This document shows, piece by piece, positions 1 through 11,125 of a DNA stretch of 64,000 bases (the stretch's first letter is position 1; every line of letters begins with the position of its first letter). The DNA comes from Nannocystis pusilla. GTDB lineage: Bacteria; Myxococcota_A; Polyangia; Nannocystales; Nannocystaceae. Position numbers and translations under genes: made by a program. Below the pieces are notes generated by a model. The model made no database searches. It was not told the DNA's origin and saw only the letters and a program-made list of their open reading frames with translations. The stretch covers positions 228,501 through 292,500 of the forward strand of contig NZ_JAPNKE010000002.1 in the NCBI RefSeq assembly GCF_026626665.1, read 5' to 3'.

Positions 1-936
1 GGTGTACTGATAGCCGGTCACCAGATCGAGGGTCCAGTTGTTCTCGGAGTCGAGCACGGCGATCCGCGAGTCCGGGGCGAGGCCCGCGTTGAATTCGTAG
101 ACGGTGCGGTAGTCGGGGGCGCAGGTGGTGCAGCCGGGCGGCACCTGCGGGTCGTGGAGCTCGTAGCGCCACTCGGGCCCGTCCGCGAACACGAAGGCGA
201 ACGAGTCCGAGACGAGGTCGATCCGCGTGCCCGGGAAGGCCTCGACCCATTGCCAGTAGTTGAGCATGGCGCCGACCGAGCCGGCGCTGCCGCCGGTCAA
301 GATCACGCGCGAAGCGGCAGGGAACGAGGCCCCGAGCGCGGCGGCGAAGCGTCGCTGGTTGCGCGAGCCGTGGAACTGCGCGGTCCAGCCCGGGAAGGCG
401 TGGTCGTTGTCGCCGACGTAGTAATCGCCGGCGCAGTTCGAGATGAAGACGAACGTGGCGTCGGCGAACGGGTTCGTCGCCGCGGCGCGATCGAAGATGC
501 TCTTGTCAGGGAAGGTGACCGAGCCGTCGCAGTCGCCCGCGACGCACGCGGCGAGCTCGGTGGCCCCGAAGCCGCCGTCCTTGCGCATCGACGGGGTGCC
601 GATGCTGCAGCCCTCGTCGAGGCAGGCGCTCCCGCCCGACATGTAGATCACCAGGCGATCGCCGGTGCCCTGATTGACGCCGAGGCCGGTCGGCGTGCCG
701 TTGGCGCAGATCGCCCCGGGCACGTCGTGCCACACCCACTCGCCGACGGGGCCGTGAATGTCGCCAGTGCCGGCTTCATTCGTCGTAGTGTCGGTGCCGT
801 TGGTGGCTTCTCCGCCGGTGCTGGTGGTCGAGCTGCCGCCGGCGCCGTCGGTCTGCCCGCCGCCCGGCGTCGCGTTGCAGGCGACGACGCCGAGGAGCGC
901 GGCGAGCAGGTATCTGGGGGCAGATCGAGGGAGCAT
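1..936 (-). CDS. Pectinacetylesterase/Notum-family lipoprotein, 3' end outside the window
   Basis: Secreted serine hydrolase of the pectinacetylesterase (Notum-like) fold family, which removes acyl groups from polysaccharides or similar substrates. The first 312 codons are present; the rest, with the expected catalytic Asp and His, lies left of base 1. The ATG at 936 opens a lipoprotein signal (LLAALLGVVAC, lipobox Cys about residue 20) followed by a Ser/Thr/Gly linker to about residue 55. The family core starts near GEWVWHDVPG; SGGSACLDEGCS gives the oxyanion region and TGGSAGSVGA the nucleophile elbow, with Ser about residue 217. The preceding minus-strand lipoprotein gene reads over its first 160 bases. 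The substrate is unknown; myxobacterial members are usually annotated only by homology. Confidence 0.75.
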   Translation of the reverse strand, partial: MLPRSAPRYLLAALLGVVACNATPGGGQTDGAGGSSTTSTGGEATNGTDTTTNEAGTGDIHGPVGEWVWHDVPGAICANGTPTGLGVNQGTGDRLVIYMSGGSACLDEGCSIGTPSMRKDGGFGATELAACVAGDCDGSVTFPDKSIFDRAAATNPFADATFVFISNCAGDYYVGDNDHAFPGWTAQFHGSRNQRRFAAALGASFPAASRVILTGGSAGSVGAMLNYWQWVEAFPGTRIDLVSDSFAFVFADGPEWRYELHDPQVPPGCTTCAPDYRTVYEFNAGLAPDSRIAVLDSENNWTLDLVTGYQYT

Positions 937-1645
937 GCGAGCAGCGTAGCCGAGGCCGCCGGCCCGGGCGCGAGGCGTCGACGACATGGCCCGAAGGACA
1001 GGTCACCGGCGCCCGCGGGCCCCTATTGCAGATTCTGAACCGGGCGCCGGCGAACCACGCCTCGATGGCGGCCGACTCGGCGTCGAAGACGTCCGGCAGG
1101 CCCTCGGCGCTGACGACGAACACGTGGTTGCCGGCGGTGTGGACGAGCTCGCGCTTGCGGATCTCGCCCATGCTGGCGTGGACGGCGGAGATCCGCAGCT
1201 CGTGCCCGGGCTTGCCGTCGCGGGTGGTCGGCTTCGATTCGGTGACCTCGAACTTCTGAAACAGCTTCTGGTAGGTGGCAGGGAACACTTCGTTCGCCAG
1301 CTGCTCGGCGCTGCGGACCTGGTCGGGCGGGACCGCGTAGTCCTTGGCCAGCAGGAAGAAGAAGCGCGCCTTGTCGGTGTGCCGACACTTGATGAGCGTG
1401 GTCTCCTGACCGGGCTCGGCGGCGGTCTGCTCGACGCAATCCCAGCCGTCGCCGGACGGGCGCGGGGCGGCGACGAGGCCGTCCTTGCTGGCGAACAACG
1501 ACGCGTCGGCTGCGGGGGGCGCGTCGGCGGGGGTGGCGGCGGGCGGTGTCTTGGATGTCTCTGCGGGCATGTTGGAAGGGCCAGGTTGTCCGCCGTCGCA
1601 GGCGGCGGCCAGGAGGACGGGGAGGAGGACGCGGAGAGGACCCAT
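776..1645 (-). CDS. Lipoprotein of unknown function with an odd read-through 3' end
   Basis: Small envelope lipoprotein: ATG at 1645, signal MGPLRVLLPVLLAAAC with lipobox Cys16, a Pro/Ala linker to about residue 45, then one alpha/beta domain (GDGWDCVEQT to AWFAGARF). The domain resembles DcrB/PsbP-like single-domain proteins only in general character; I do not recognise a family. Plausible protein ends near position 1027 (FRICN), but the frame stays open and runs about 85 more codons of Arg/Pro-rich, non-protein-like sequence into the start of the next gene. A TAG at 1023-1025 lies in the neighbouring frame, so the natural stop may have been lost by a one-base indel. The tail also translates a degenerate copy of the window's palindromic element (983-1004). 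Confidence 0.6.
   Translation of the reverse strand: MGPLRVLLPVLLAAACDGGQPGPSNMPAETSKTPPAATPADAPPAADASLFASKDGLVAAPRPSGDGWDCVEQTAAEPGQETTLIKCRHTDKARFFFLLAKDYAVPPDQVRSAEQLANEVFPATYQKLFQKFEVTESKPTTRDGKPGHELRISAVHASMGEIRKRELVHTAGNHVFVVSAEGLPDVFDAESAAIEAWFAGARFRICNRGPRAPVTCPSGHVVDASRPGRRPRLRCSHAPSICPQIPARRAPRRRRLQRDAGRRADRRRRRQLDHQHRRRSHQRHRHYDE
983..1004. repeat. Phased palindromic element, asymmetric variant
   Basis: Two 8-nt half-sites (GACATGGC at 983, GACAGGTC at 997) exactly 14 nt apart. The same asymmetric form recurs at 43805 and 57514. It lies in the open tail of the upstream lipoprotein gene, 47 bases before the ATG of the esterase gene. Confidence 0.55.
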
Positions 1646-2047
1646 GAACGGCGATACTGGCCCGCACGCTCGCAGCGGGTCAAGCGGGGCGGGTCCGAGG
1701 GAGCGGCGCGCCGCAGGCGACGAGCACGTCGCGGGCGATGGGGGCGGAGATCGACATGAGGCCTCGCTCGCGGAGTCGGAGCGGCGTGGTGGGCTCGGGT
1801 GCGCGCGGTTGGCGATGCATCTGCTCGTGCAGGGGCATGGAGTCGTGCGTGCGCGAGGCCGCAAGCGAGCTCGTCCGTGCTGGACGCGTCCTCGCGGACG
1901 CAGGAGCTCCTCGCTTCGAGAAGCGATCGCGCTCGTGTGGCGCGGGTACATGAGCCCGGTGGTCGGCGACCGCGCTGATATGGTTGCTGACCATCGACGC
2001 GTGGCTGGCGTTCGCTCCTCGGGCCGACGAGCGCCGGACGGGGAGCG

Positions 2048-2083
2048 GTCATGGCACTCGGGACATGTCTCTTTGAACATGCA
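2048..2083. repeat. Phased palindromic element, three half-sites
   Basis: Half-sites GTCATGGC (2048), GACATGTC (2062) and AACATGCA (2076), each 14 nt after the last. Upstream of the lipoprotein gene that starts at 1645. Confidence 0.65.
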
Positions 2084-2131
2084 CGTGAGGTGCTGCGATG
2101 ATGCGCCCGGCGCGCCGGACCGCGATGGCAT

Positions 2132-2153
2132 GACATGTCCCCGGGGACATGTC
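2132..2153. repeat. Phased palindromic element, perfect 22-bp palindrome
   Basis: GACATGTC at 2132 and again at 2146 with the self-complementary linker CCCGGG between them, so the whole 22 bp is a perfect palindrome. One of the clearest copies in the window. Confidence 0.8.
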
Positions 2154-2270
2154 TCGACCGCGAAGCTCACGGACCGCACGTGACGCCGCCGATGTCGCAC
2201 AGGTCGGCGCAGGCGTCGCAAATAGGCGCAGTCGAGGTAGGCCCGTCCGGCGACGACCGTGTCGGAACCG

Positions 2271-2822
2271 CTACTTGAGAAACTCAGCCGCGATGCGGAG
2301 GGCCATCGGGGCGATCTCGGGGTCGGAGAGCGGGGCCAGGACCTCCTCCAGAGCGCCGGAGAGTTCGGCGAAGTGCGCGTCGCGGCGACGGTGGTTGGTG
2401 ACGTACGGCCGCGAGAGGCCCACGAACAACATCAGGAAGACGAGGCCGACAATCAGCGACTCCAGTTGGCCCCGGAGGAGCCCGCCCAAAAGCTCCAGCG
2501 TCGCCGTCACGAGGACCGTCGCTATCAGCGCGAGGGGCTCCCACTTTTCCAGGCGGCCGTTGCGGCGCATCACCGTCCCGGCGTGTTCGATCGTCACGAT
2601 CGTGCCGTCCCCCGCGCCTCTGACATGCACGCGCGCCGCCGCGACCCACTCGGAGAGCTCCGGGAGGTTCTCCGCGGTGCGCAGGAGGTAGAAGCCCCCC
2701 CAGGTGCCCTGCAGACGGACCCGCGCCACGCGGTTGTCTGCGCCGGCGAACTTGAGCTTGGCGAACTGGAGGACCTGTTCCGGGGAGGCGGCGACGCGGA
2801 AGGTGCGGCGCAAAGTTGTCAT
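2271..2822 (-). CDS. Small membrane protein of unknown function
   Basis: 183-residue protein with a soluble N-terminal half (about 1-90; TFRVAASPEQVLQFAKLKF resembles the start of a polyketide-cyclase/SRPBCC-like domain) and two adjacent hydrophobic helices (about 96-114 and 120-137), then a short charged tail. Probably an inner-membrane protein with both ends on the same side. I do not recognise a family. It sits alone, with the same-strand surE gene 335 bases upstream. Amino-acid composition and GC-rich third positions support it being real. Confidence 0.6.
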   Translation of the reverse strand: MTTLRRTFRVAASPEQVLQFAKLKFAGADNRVARVRLQGTWGGFYLLRTAENLPELSEWVAAARVHVRGAGDGTIVTIEHAGTVMRRNGRLEKWEPLALIATVLVTATLELLGGLLRGQLESLIVGLVFLMLFVGLSRPYVTNHRRRDAHFAELSGALEEVLAPLSDPEIAPMALRIAAEFLK

Positions 2823-3156
2823 CTGCTCGTGTCAGCGTCGCGTGCAGGCGAACAGATCGCCGACCCTCTGCAGGCAGAACGCACGAGCGGGCCTTGCTTC
2901 GGCTTGAAACCCGGAACTGTAGGTCCCCATTTTTTCTAAAAGAATGGTGGGCAGTTGCGCGCGGGCGGCGGGGGAGCTGCCGTGGCCGGCGAGTGTCGCG
3001 CTGCTGCCTTCGTCGTCGCTTTTGCCTGTCTCTGCGCCTGCGCCGGCGATGCGCTGCATTTTCGTCAGCAGCCGATCTTCGCGCTCGAATCCCAGGTCTT
3101 TGGGACAGGTGTTGTGGCGGGCCGAAGGGCCCGGATCTGCGGCCTCGCGGCGGGCT
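2823..3156. other. Spacer between surE and the membrane-protein gene
   Basis: 334 bases. The only local feature is an AT-rich patch with a run of six T near 2931-2936 upstream of the membrane-protein gene, compatible with a promoter or a weak terminator; no clear -35/-10 pair can be assigned. Confidence 0.35.
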
Positions 3157-3915
3157 TCACGGCGCGCCGCGGCGGCCGTGCAACCACTCGCGCAAGGTCG
3201 GCAGCATCTGCGTGTGGGTCAGGTCGAGCTGGAGCGGCGTGATCGACACGCAGCCGTGCGCGACCGCGTGGAAGTCGGTGCCCTCGCTGGCGTCGAAGGC
3301 CTCGCCCGAGGCGCCGATCCAGTAGATCGGCTCGCCGCGCGGGTTGGTCTGACGGATCGCGGGCTGCGACGGATGACGCTTGCCCAGCCGGGTGACCCGC
3401 CAGTCGGCGAGCGACTCGTAGGGCAGGTTGGGGATGTTGACGTTCAGCAGGGTGTGGCCCGGCAGCGGCTGGCGGGCGAAGTGCTCGACGATGTCGGCGG
3501 CCACCCGCGCGGCGGCGTCGAGGTGCTCCCAATTGCGGTGCGCCAGCGAGAACGCGATCGAGGGCACGCCGAACAAGAAGCCCTCGGTCGCGGCGGCGAC
3601 GGTGCCCGAATAGAGGGTGTCGTCGCCCATGTTCTGGCCGTTGTTGATGCCGGAGACCACGAGGTCCGGCTTGTGGTCGAGCATGCCGGTGAGCGCGACG
3701 TGGACGCAGTCGGTGGGCGTGCCGTTGAGGTAGTGAAAGCCGTTGGCGGAGGTGTAGACCGACAGCGGGCGCCACAGCGTGAGGGAGTTCGAGGCGCCGC
3801 TGCAATTCTGCTCGGGGGCGATGACCGTGATCTCGCCGAGCGGCTTCAAGGCTTGATGGAGCGCCGCCAGGCCGGGGGCGAGGTAGCCGTCGTCGTTGCT
3901 GAGCAGGAGCCGCAT
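3157..3915 (-). CDS. surE: 5'-nucleotidase SurE
   Basis: Metal-dependent nucleoside-5'-monophosphate phosphatase (EC 3.1.3.5) involved in stationary-phase survival in other bacteria. The ATG at 3915 gives 252 residues, the usual length. The family signature is intact: [11 protein letters not shown] with metal ligands Asp8 and Asp9, SGASNSLTL with Ser39, the PTDCVHVAL segment, and [13 protein letters not shown] with Asn at about 91, followed by [11 protein letters not shown]. Divergent from the pterin operon that begins at 4098. An upstream in-frame extension of about 56 codons is Arg/Ala-rich and not part of the family, so the internal ATG was chosen. Confidence 0.95.
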   Translation of the reverse strand: MRLLLSNDDGYLAPGLAALHQALKPLGEITVIAPEQNCSGASNSLTLWRPLSVYTSANGFHYLNGTPTDCVHVALTGMLDHKPDLVVSGINNGQNMGDDTLYSGTVAAATEGFLFGVPSIAFSLAHRNWEHLDAAARVAADIVEHFARQPLPGHTLLNVNIPNLPYESLADWRVTRLGKRHPSQPAIRQTNPRGEPIYWIGASGEAFDASEGTDFHAVAHGCVSITPLQLDLTHTQMLPTLREWLHGRRGAP

Positions 3916-4097
3916 CGGCCGACATTGTAACGCGGGCCGGCGAGCGCGGCAGGGGCGGCGGCCCGGGCCCGAGACGCGACGACGAGCGCGAGCCGCAGCG
4001 CGTCGCGCCCTGTCCTTCGCGGGGGCGGCTGCACCGGCGCGAGTCGGTCGCCGCGAGGGGGCGCACGCGGCGGCGAGTCGCACGCGCAGGGGCTCGG

Positions 4098-4841
4098 GTG
4101 TATACGAGCGCGGTGCCCCTCGCGCTCGTCACAGGCGGCGCCGTGCGCCTCGGCGCGGCGACCTCGAAGGCGCTGGCGGCGGCCGGGTTCGACGTGGTCG
4201 TGCACACCCGCCGCTCGCTCGCGGAGGCCGAGGCGCTGGTGCAGGCGCTGCGCGAGGCCGGGCGCCAGGCCTGGATCGCGGTGGCCGACCTCGCCGATCC
4301 GGACGGGCCCGCGGAGCTGGCGGCGCAGGTCCGCGAGCGCGGTGCGGCGCTCGACCTGCTGGTCAACAACGCGGCCAGCTACGAGCACGTGGCGTTCGAG
4401 GCGATCACGCGCGAGCGCCTCGAGGCGATGCTGGCGGTCAACCTGCGCGCGCCGTTCCTGCTGACCCAGGCGCTGCTGCCGTGCCTGCGCGCGGCGGCCC
4501 CGGGCTGCGTCGTCAACATCACCGACATGGCCGTGTCGCACCCGTACACGACGACGCACGCGTTCTCGCACTACCTCGCCAGCAAGGCGGCGTTAGAGCA
4601 GCTGACGCGCGCCTGGGCGCTCGAGCTGGGCCCGCAGGTGCGCGTCAACGCGGTCGCGCCCGGCCCGGTGGCGATGGCCGGCGAGACGACCGACGAGCAG
4701 CGGCAAGACATCCTCCGGCGCACGCCGCTGCGCCGCGAGGGCTCGCCGGAGGACATCGCCCGCGCCGTGGTCTTCCTCGCCACGGCCCCCTATGTCACCG
4801 GCCAGACGCTGCGCGTCGACGGAGGACTGTCGGTAGCATGA
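4098..4841 (+). CDS. Short-chain dehydrogenase, pteridine reductase (PTR1/FolM)-like
   Basis: NAD(P)H-dependent reductase, 247 residues from GTG 4098 (GTG 4113 is an alternative). The cofactor motif TGGAVRLG followed by [10 protein letters not shown] is the form seen in pteridine reductases and FolM (Arg in the TGxxxxxG loop region favours NADPH). NNAAS, the catalytic Tyr-Lys pair in YLASKAA and the C-terminal [11 protein letters not shown] complete the classical SDR fold. Its stop overlaps the ATG of the next gene (ATGA at 4838-4841), which encodes a FolB domain, so translational coupling and a role in reduction of dihydropterins for tetrahydrofolate or a related pterin are likely. Specificity is inferred from sequence and context only. 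Confidence 0.82.
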   Translation: MYTSAVPLALVTGGAVRLGAATSKALAAAGFDVVVHTRRSLAEAEALVQALREAGRQAWIAVADLADPDGPAELAAQVRERGAALDLLVNNAASYEHVAFEAITRERLEAMLAVNLRAPFLLTQALLPCLRAAAPGCVVNITDMAVSHPYTTTHAFSHYLASKAALEQLTRAWALELGPQVRVNAVAPGPVAMAGETTDEQRQDILRRTPLRREGSPEDIARAVVFLATAPYVTGQTLRVDGGLSVA

Positions 4842-5584
4842 CCCGAACCCTCGATCGCCTCTCTCTCCACGACATGCGCTTCGACTGCATCGTCGGCCTG
4901 TTCGGCTACGAGCGCAACACGCCGCAGCCGGTCCGGCTCGACGTGACGCTGCACCTCGACACGCGCACGGCGGCCCGCGACGGGCGCCTGACGAGCACGC
5001 TCGACTACTCGCGGCTGCTCGGCGAGCTGCGCTTCGTGATGGTGGCGGCCCGCTTCCGCCTGCTCGAGAGCGCGGCCGAGGCGGTCGCCGCGTGGATCCT
5101 GCTGCCGCCGAGCGCGGACGTGCCGCGGCCGCAGGTCGAGGCGGTCGACGTGCGGCTGTCGAAGCTGGTGGCGCTGTCGGGCGCGGCGGTGCCGACGCTC
5201 GAGATCCACCGCGAGCGCGGCGACCTCGAGTTCGTGACCGAGACGAAGTCGTTCGGCTACGTCGACGTGGTGTTCGAGACGCGCGAGTCCGGGGTGTACC
5301 GCGAGCGCCTGCACCCGCACACGGTGCTGCCGACGCACGTCCACCACCACCTCGACGAGACGGAGCTGGTGCTCGGCGACGGCCTGCTCTTGCAGGGCGC
5401 GCCGGTGGTCGCCGGCACCGCGCACACGTGGCCGCGCGGGTTCCCGCACCGCTACGAGAACGTCACCGACATCGAGCAGAGCTTCCTGTGCATCGACCGG
5501 CCGGCGTTCATCCCGACCGACGAGGTCGAGGTGGACGTGCCGATCGAGGCGCTGACGCGCACCGAGCCGATGCGGTTCTTCTGA
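4838..5584 (+). CDS. folB: Dihydroneopterin aldolase fused to a cupin domain
   Basis: 248-residue bifunctional-looking protein. Residues 1 to about 118 form a FolB/FolX domain (SLHDMRFDCIVGLFGYER, TLDYSRLLGEL, FRLLESAAEAVAAWIL, and the terminal VRLSK strand), which cleaves 7,8-dihydroneopterin in folate synthesis or epimerises its triphosphate. Residues about 120-248 form a single cupin barrel with an unusually His-rich metal motif (LPTHVHHHLDETELVL) and a second motif around PRGFPHRYEN. The fusion is not the usual FolB architecture. Start is the ATG overlapping the SDR stop. The cupin could be regulatory, a metal-dependent isomerase or a pterin-binding module; nothing here decides it. Confidence 0.8.
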   Translation: MTRTLDRLSLHDMRFDCIVGLFGYERNTPQPVRLDVTLHLDTRTAARDGRLTSTLDYSRLLGELRFVMVAARFRLLESAAEAVAAWILLPPSADVPRPQVEAVDVRLSKLVALSGAAVPTLEIHRERGDLEFVTETKSFGYVDVVFETRESGVYRERLHPHTVLPTHVHHHLDETELVLGDGLLLQGAPVVAGTAHTWPRGFPHRYENVTDIEQSFLCIDRPAFIPTDEVEVDVPIEALTRTEPMRFF

Positions 5585-5617
5585 GCCGGCGCGGGCGAGG
5601 TTCGGGATGGCGTGAAG

Positions 5618-5639
5618 GACATGTCTTGAGGGACATGTG
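5618..5639. repeat. Phased palindromic element
   Basis: GACATGTC (5618) and GACATGTG (5632), 14 nt apart, 34 bases after the folB stop and ahead of the kinase gene. Confidence 0.7.
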
Positions 5640-5725
5640 ATTCTCCGGCGCCGCGGGCGCCCGCGCGGAGGCGCGCGTCAGGTTCGATCGATCAGTTGGC
5701 GGCCGGTCGGCGTACCCTGGGTCGA

Positions 5726-8644
<2,919 letters not shown>

Positions 8645-8645
8645 T

Positions 8646-8684
8646 GGCATGTCCGAGAGGACATGTCTTTTCATAGGACATGTA
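8646..8684. repeat. Phased palindromic element at a kinase 3' end
   Basis: GGCATGTC (8646) and GACATGTC (8660) in 14-nt register, with a third core GACATGTA at 8677. Begins two bases after the kinase stop and lies between convergent genes, so a terminator-like role is possible. Confidence 0.7.
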
Positions 8685-8737
8685 GCGATGAATCGCCCGG
8701 GGGCCGGCTCCTGCGGACCCGCCGTGCGCCTCGGTGC

Positions 8738-9670
8738 TCAGGCGCGCTCGGCGATCTGCTTGCCGGTCAGCGCGAGGGCGAGCTCGATGCCCTCCTGCAG
8801 GTGCGCCAGCGTCGGCACCGCGCCGAGGTCGACGCCGAGCTCGGTGAGCGTGCGCGCCACCTGCGGGCTGATGCCGGTGAGGATCGCCTGGGCGCCGACG
8901 AGGCGCATGGCGGCGATCGTCCGGACCAGGTGGTCGGCGACGCGGCCGTCGACCGCGGCCACGCCGGCGATGTCGAGGATCATCACCTTCGCGTGCTCCT
9001 CGACGAGCCGGAGGAGCACCGCGTCCATCACCTGCTGCGCGCGCTGGGCGTCGAGGGCGCCGATCAGCGGCAGCAGCAGGACGCCATCGTGGAGCTTGGC
9101 GATCGGCGTCGAGAGCTCGCGGAGCGCGGCCTGGTGGCGGCCGATGGTCTCGAGGTTCGCGGCGATGTACGCGTCGATGGCCAGGGACACGTCGAACATC
9201 ACGAGCTTGAGCAGGCTCGCATGAATCGCGCTCGCCTCGGCCGGATCGGGGAAGTCGTGAAAGAGCTTGTCGTGGAGGATCGAGAGGTAGTGCCGGTAGG
9301 CGCCGATGTACCAGCGCGGCTGCATCCCGATCGCCTCGTGGGCCGCGCCGACCCGCAGGCGATCCTCGACGTACTGGAGGTCGCAGCGCCCGGCGAACAG
9401 CTGCACGAAGTAGTCGCGCTGCAGCCGCTTGACGCGGCGAATGGTGGCCTCGTCCGCGAAGAAGCCGCGCGGCGCGGCGTGGCCGAGGAGCAGGCGGTAG
9501 AAGTCCTCCACCACGTCGTCCATGTGCTTCTGGGCGAACGGCCCCAGGCGCCCGAGTCGCTCGAGGTCGGCGTCTTCGATCTCGAAGTAGGCGCGCCGGG
9601 TCGCCAGCTCGTGCTCGTCGAAATCGATGCGGGCCCGGAGCGCCGGGGCCGGGAGCAGGTCACGTGTCAT
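8738..9670 (-). CDS. Globin-coupled STAS sensor (RsbR-like)
   Basis: 310-residue cytoplasmic sensor from ATG 9670. Residues about 15-175 are a globin-coupled-sensor domain: FYRLLLGH, FVQLFAGRCDLQYVEDRLRVG and the proximal-His segment AAHEAIGM (His about 111) followed by PRWYIGAYRHY, the usual heme-binding pattern. Residues about 190-305 are a STAS domain of the RsbR kind: ELSTPIAKLHDGVLLLPLIG, VMILDIAGV, ILTGISPQVARTL. Known RsbR proteins form stressosomes with RsbS and are phosphorylated by RsbT on Thr residues in such positions. Expected to sense O2, NO or redox and act by partner switching. No RsbS, RsbT or RsbU gene is nearby. Convergent with the kinase gene. Confidence 0.9.
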   Translation of the reverse strand: MTRDLLPAPALRARIDFDEHELATRRAYFEIEDADLERLGRLGPFAQKHMDDVVEDFYRLLLGHAAPRGFFADEATIRRVKRLQRDYFVQLFAGRCDLQYVEDRLRVGAAHEAIGMQPRWYIGAYRHYLSILHDKLFHDFPDPAEASAIHASLLKLVMFDVSLAIDAYIAANLETIGRHQAALRELSTPIAKLHDGVLLLPLIGALDAQRAQQVMDAVLLRLVEEHAKVMILDIAGVAAVDGRVADHLVRTIAAMRLVGAQAILTGISPQVARTLTELGVDLGAVPTLAHLQEGIELALALTGKQIAERA

Positions 9671-9931
9671 TCGCAGGGACGATAGCAGATTCGGCCCGGC
9701 TTTTGCGCGTACCGCTTGCGGTCGTATTCGCGTGGCGTCGTGCCGCGATTGCCGGCGCGCGAGGCGCCCGACCGCCGATCGTCGCACTCGCGGCGGTGCA
9801 CGTACACGAAGGCCTCACGGCCCCGCACAATGACCTTTCGTCAGCTTTCGTCGGCGATCATCGAGCTGCGCGCGGGTGGGCACGTCCGCGGCGCCGCTGC
9901 GGGCGCCGGGTCTCGCGCGGCCGGCGTGCCG

Positions 9932-10735
9932 TCAATACAGAGCGTTCAGCGCGGTGAGGTCGCCGGGCGTCCACTGGCCCGTGCTGCCCTGATTGAAGCA
10001 CGAGTTCATGACCGAGCCGTTGAGGACGGCGTCGGTGGGCGTGCCGGGGATGTGGATCGCGCCGACCCCGGCGTCGCCCTCGTTGCCGCCGGTGCCGCAG
10101 CTGATCGCGCGGTTGTAGTAATCGGTGTGGCGGAAGCCGATGCAGTGACCCAGCTCGTGGGTGATGACGTGGGTGGCGACCGCGAGCCCGTAGTTGGCGG
10201 TGGACTTGCCGACGTTGACCGTGTGGTATGGGAGGCCGCCCTCCGGGAAGCCCGACGAGCCGCCGGCGCCGCCCTTGGCGGTCATGACGATCTCGGCGTC
10301 GCAGCCGGCGTCGGAGCCGTTCGTCCGCACCATGTCGAACGACAGGTTCAGGCTGGTGTAATTGGCGATCGCCTTGTCGAGCGCGGCGCCCAGCGTCCCG
10401 GTGTAGGCCGAGCCGTCGACGCAGATGACGGCGACGTCGGGGGCGACCAGGTTGGTCGTCCGGTACTGACGGAACTGGGTGTCGCCGTGGTGGTCGTCGT
10501 GGCCGTCGAGGCCGATCATCTCGCGCGAGGCCGCCAGGGTGACGACCGCGTCGCCGCCGACGATGACCACGCCGTCGTCGCCGACCTCGATCTCGCTGTC
10601 CGGGTAGCCCGCGGCCAGCAGGTTGTCGACGATCTCCTGATTGACCGTCTCGAGCTCCGCCCCGTCGAGGACCTCCGATTCACCGCAGGCGAACAGGAAC
10701 ATCGTCGATACCACACACGCCTTCCGCAACATCAT
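9932..10735 (-). CDS. M57 (HEIGH-type) metallopeptidase lipoprotein
   Basis: Secreted zinc metallopeptidase, 267 residues from ATG 10735, with the ribosome site AGGAG at about 10743-10747. Lipoprotein signal ends at Cys17 (STMFLFACGESE). The catalytic motif is HELGHCIGFRH (first His about 193) within HVITHELGHCIGF, the extended HExxHxxGxxH zincin pattern of the myxobacterial dual-action HEIGH peptidase family (Pfam M57). A downstream Met-turn candidate is in NGSVMNSC. Four Cys after the signal suggest disulfides. Likely exported for digestion or development; the substrate is unknown. Confidence 0.88.
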   Translation of the reverse strand: MMLRKACVVSTMFLFACGESEVLDGAELETVNQEIVDNLLAAGYPDSEIEVGDDGVVIVGGDAVVTLAASREMIGLDGHDDHHGDTQFRQYRTTNLVAPDVAVICVDGSAYTGTLGAALDKAIANYTSLNLSFDMVRTNGSDAGCDAEIVMTAKGGAGGSSGFPEGGLPYHTVNVGKSTANYGLAVATHVITHELGHCIGFRHTDYYNRAISCGTGGNEGDAGVGAIHIPGTPTDAVLNGSVMNSCFNQGSTGQWTPGDLTALNALY

Positions 10736-11125
10736 GGTGACTCCTGGTTTTCGAGGCACGAACCTACGAGTGATCGTCCTCGTCTTCAAGGGCCTTTCTT
10801 CGCCCGTCCAGGCTGTCGGCATTCATGGACATCGCGTCGACAGGGGCCATTCGGAGAATCATCAGAGCGACGAATTGGCGGTCGCTGACGAAATCCAAGG
10901 TCATGGTCCCATGATTCGACGACCGCCTCGTGAGATCGGTCGTGGGGGCGCCTCCCCGATCGCGGCGCGGCCCCGAACCGGCTGCTACGTGTTCTAGCCT
11001 CGCGGACATGTGCGATGCGCCCGCTGCATGTGCGCAGCGGGCCGCGCGAGCCACGGGAGGGGCGCGGCCGGGCGGCGAGCCGTGCAGGGGCGCGACTCGC
11101 GGCGCTCGTGGGCGAGCGAGCGGAG
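10736..11125. other. Spacer upstream of the M57 peptidase
   Basis: 390 bases between two minus-strand genes. A 46-codon minus-strand frame (10764-10904) exists but has codon use unlike the neighbours. One isolated core GACATGTG lies near 11005. No other structure seen. Confidence 0.35.

Larger units (their letters stand above)
1646..2270. other. Gene-poor spacer
   Basis: Between two minus-strand genes. No open frame here has convincing codon use. The only structure I see is the two copies of the palindromic element at 2048-2083 and 2132-2153. Confidence 0.5.

Noticed and set aside
1680..1994. 104-codon minus-strand frame in the 1.6-2.3 kb spacer
   Set aside because: Arg/Pro-rich composition and poor third-position bias; more likely chance in GC-rich DNA.
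2132..2153. The element as a LexA or other known regulator box
   Set aside because: Sequence does not match operators I know for myxobacteria, and most copies lie after stop codons rather than in promoters.
10764..10904. 46-codon minus-strand frame upstream of the M57 peptidase
   Set aside because: Codon use does not match neighbours, there is no ribosome site and no recognised motif.
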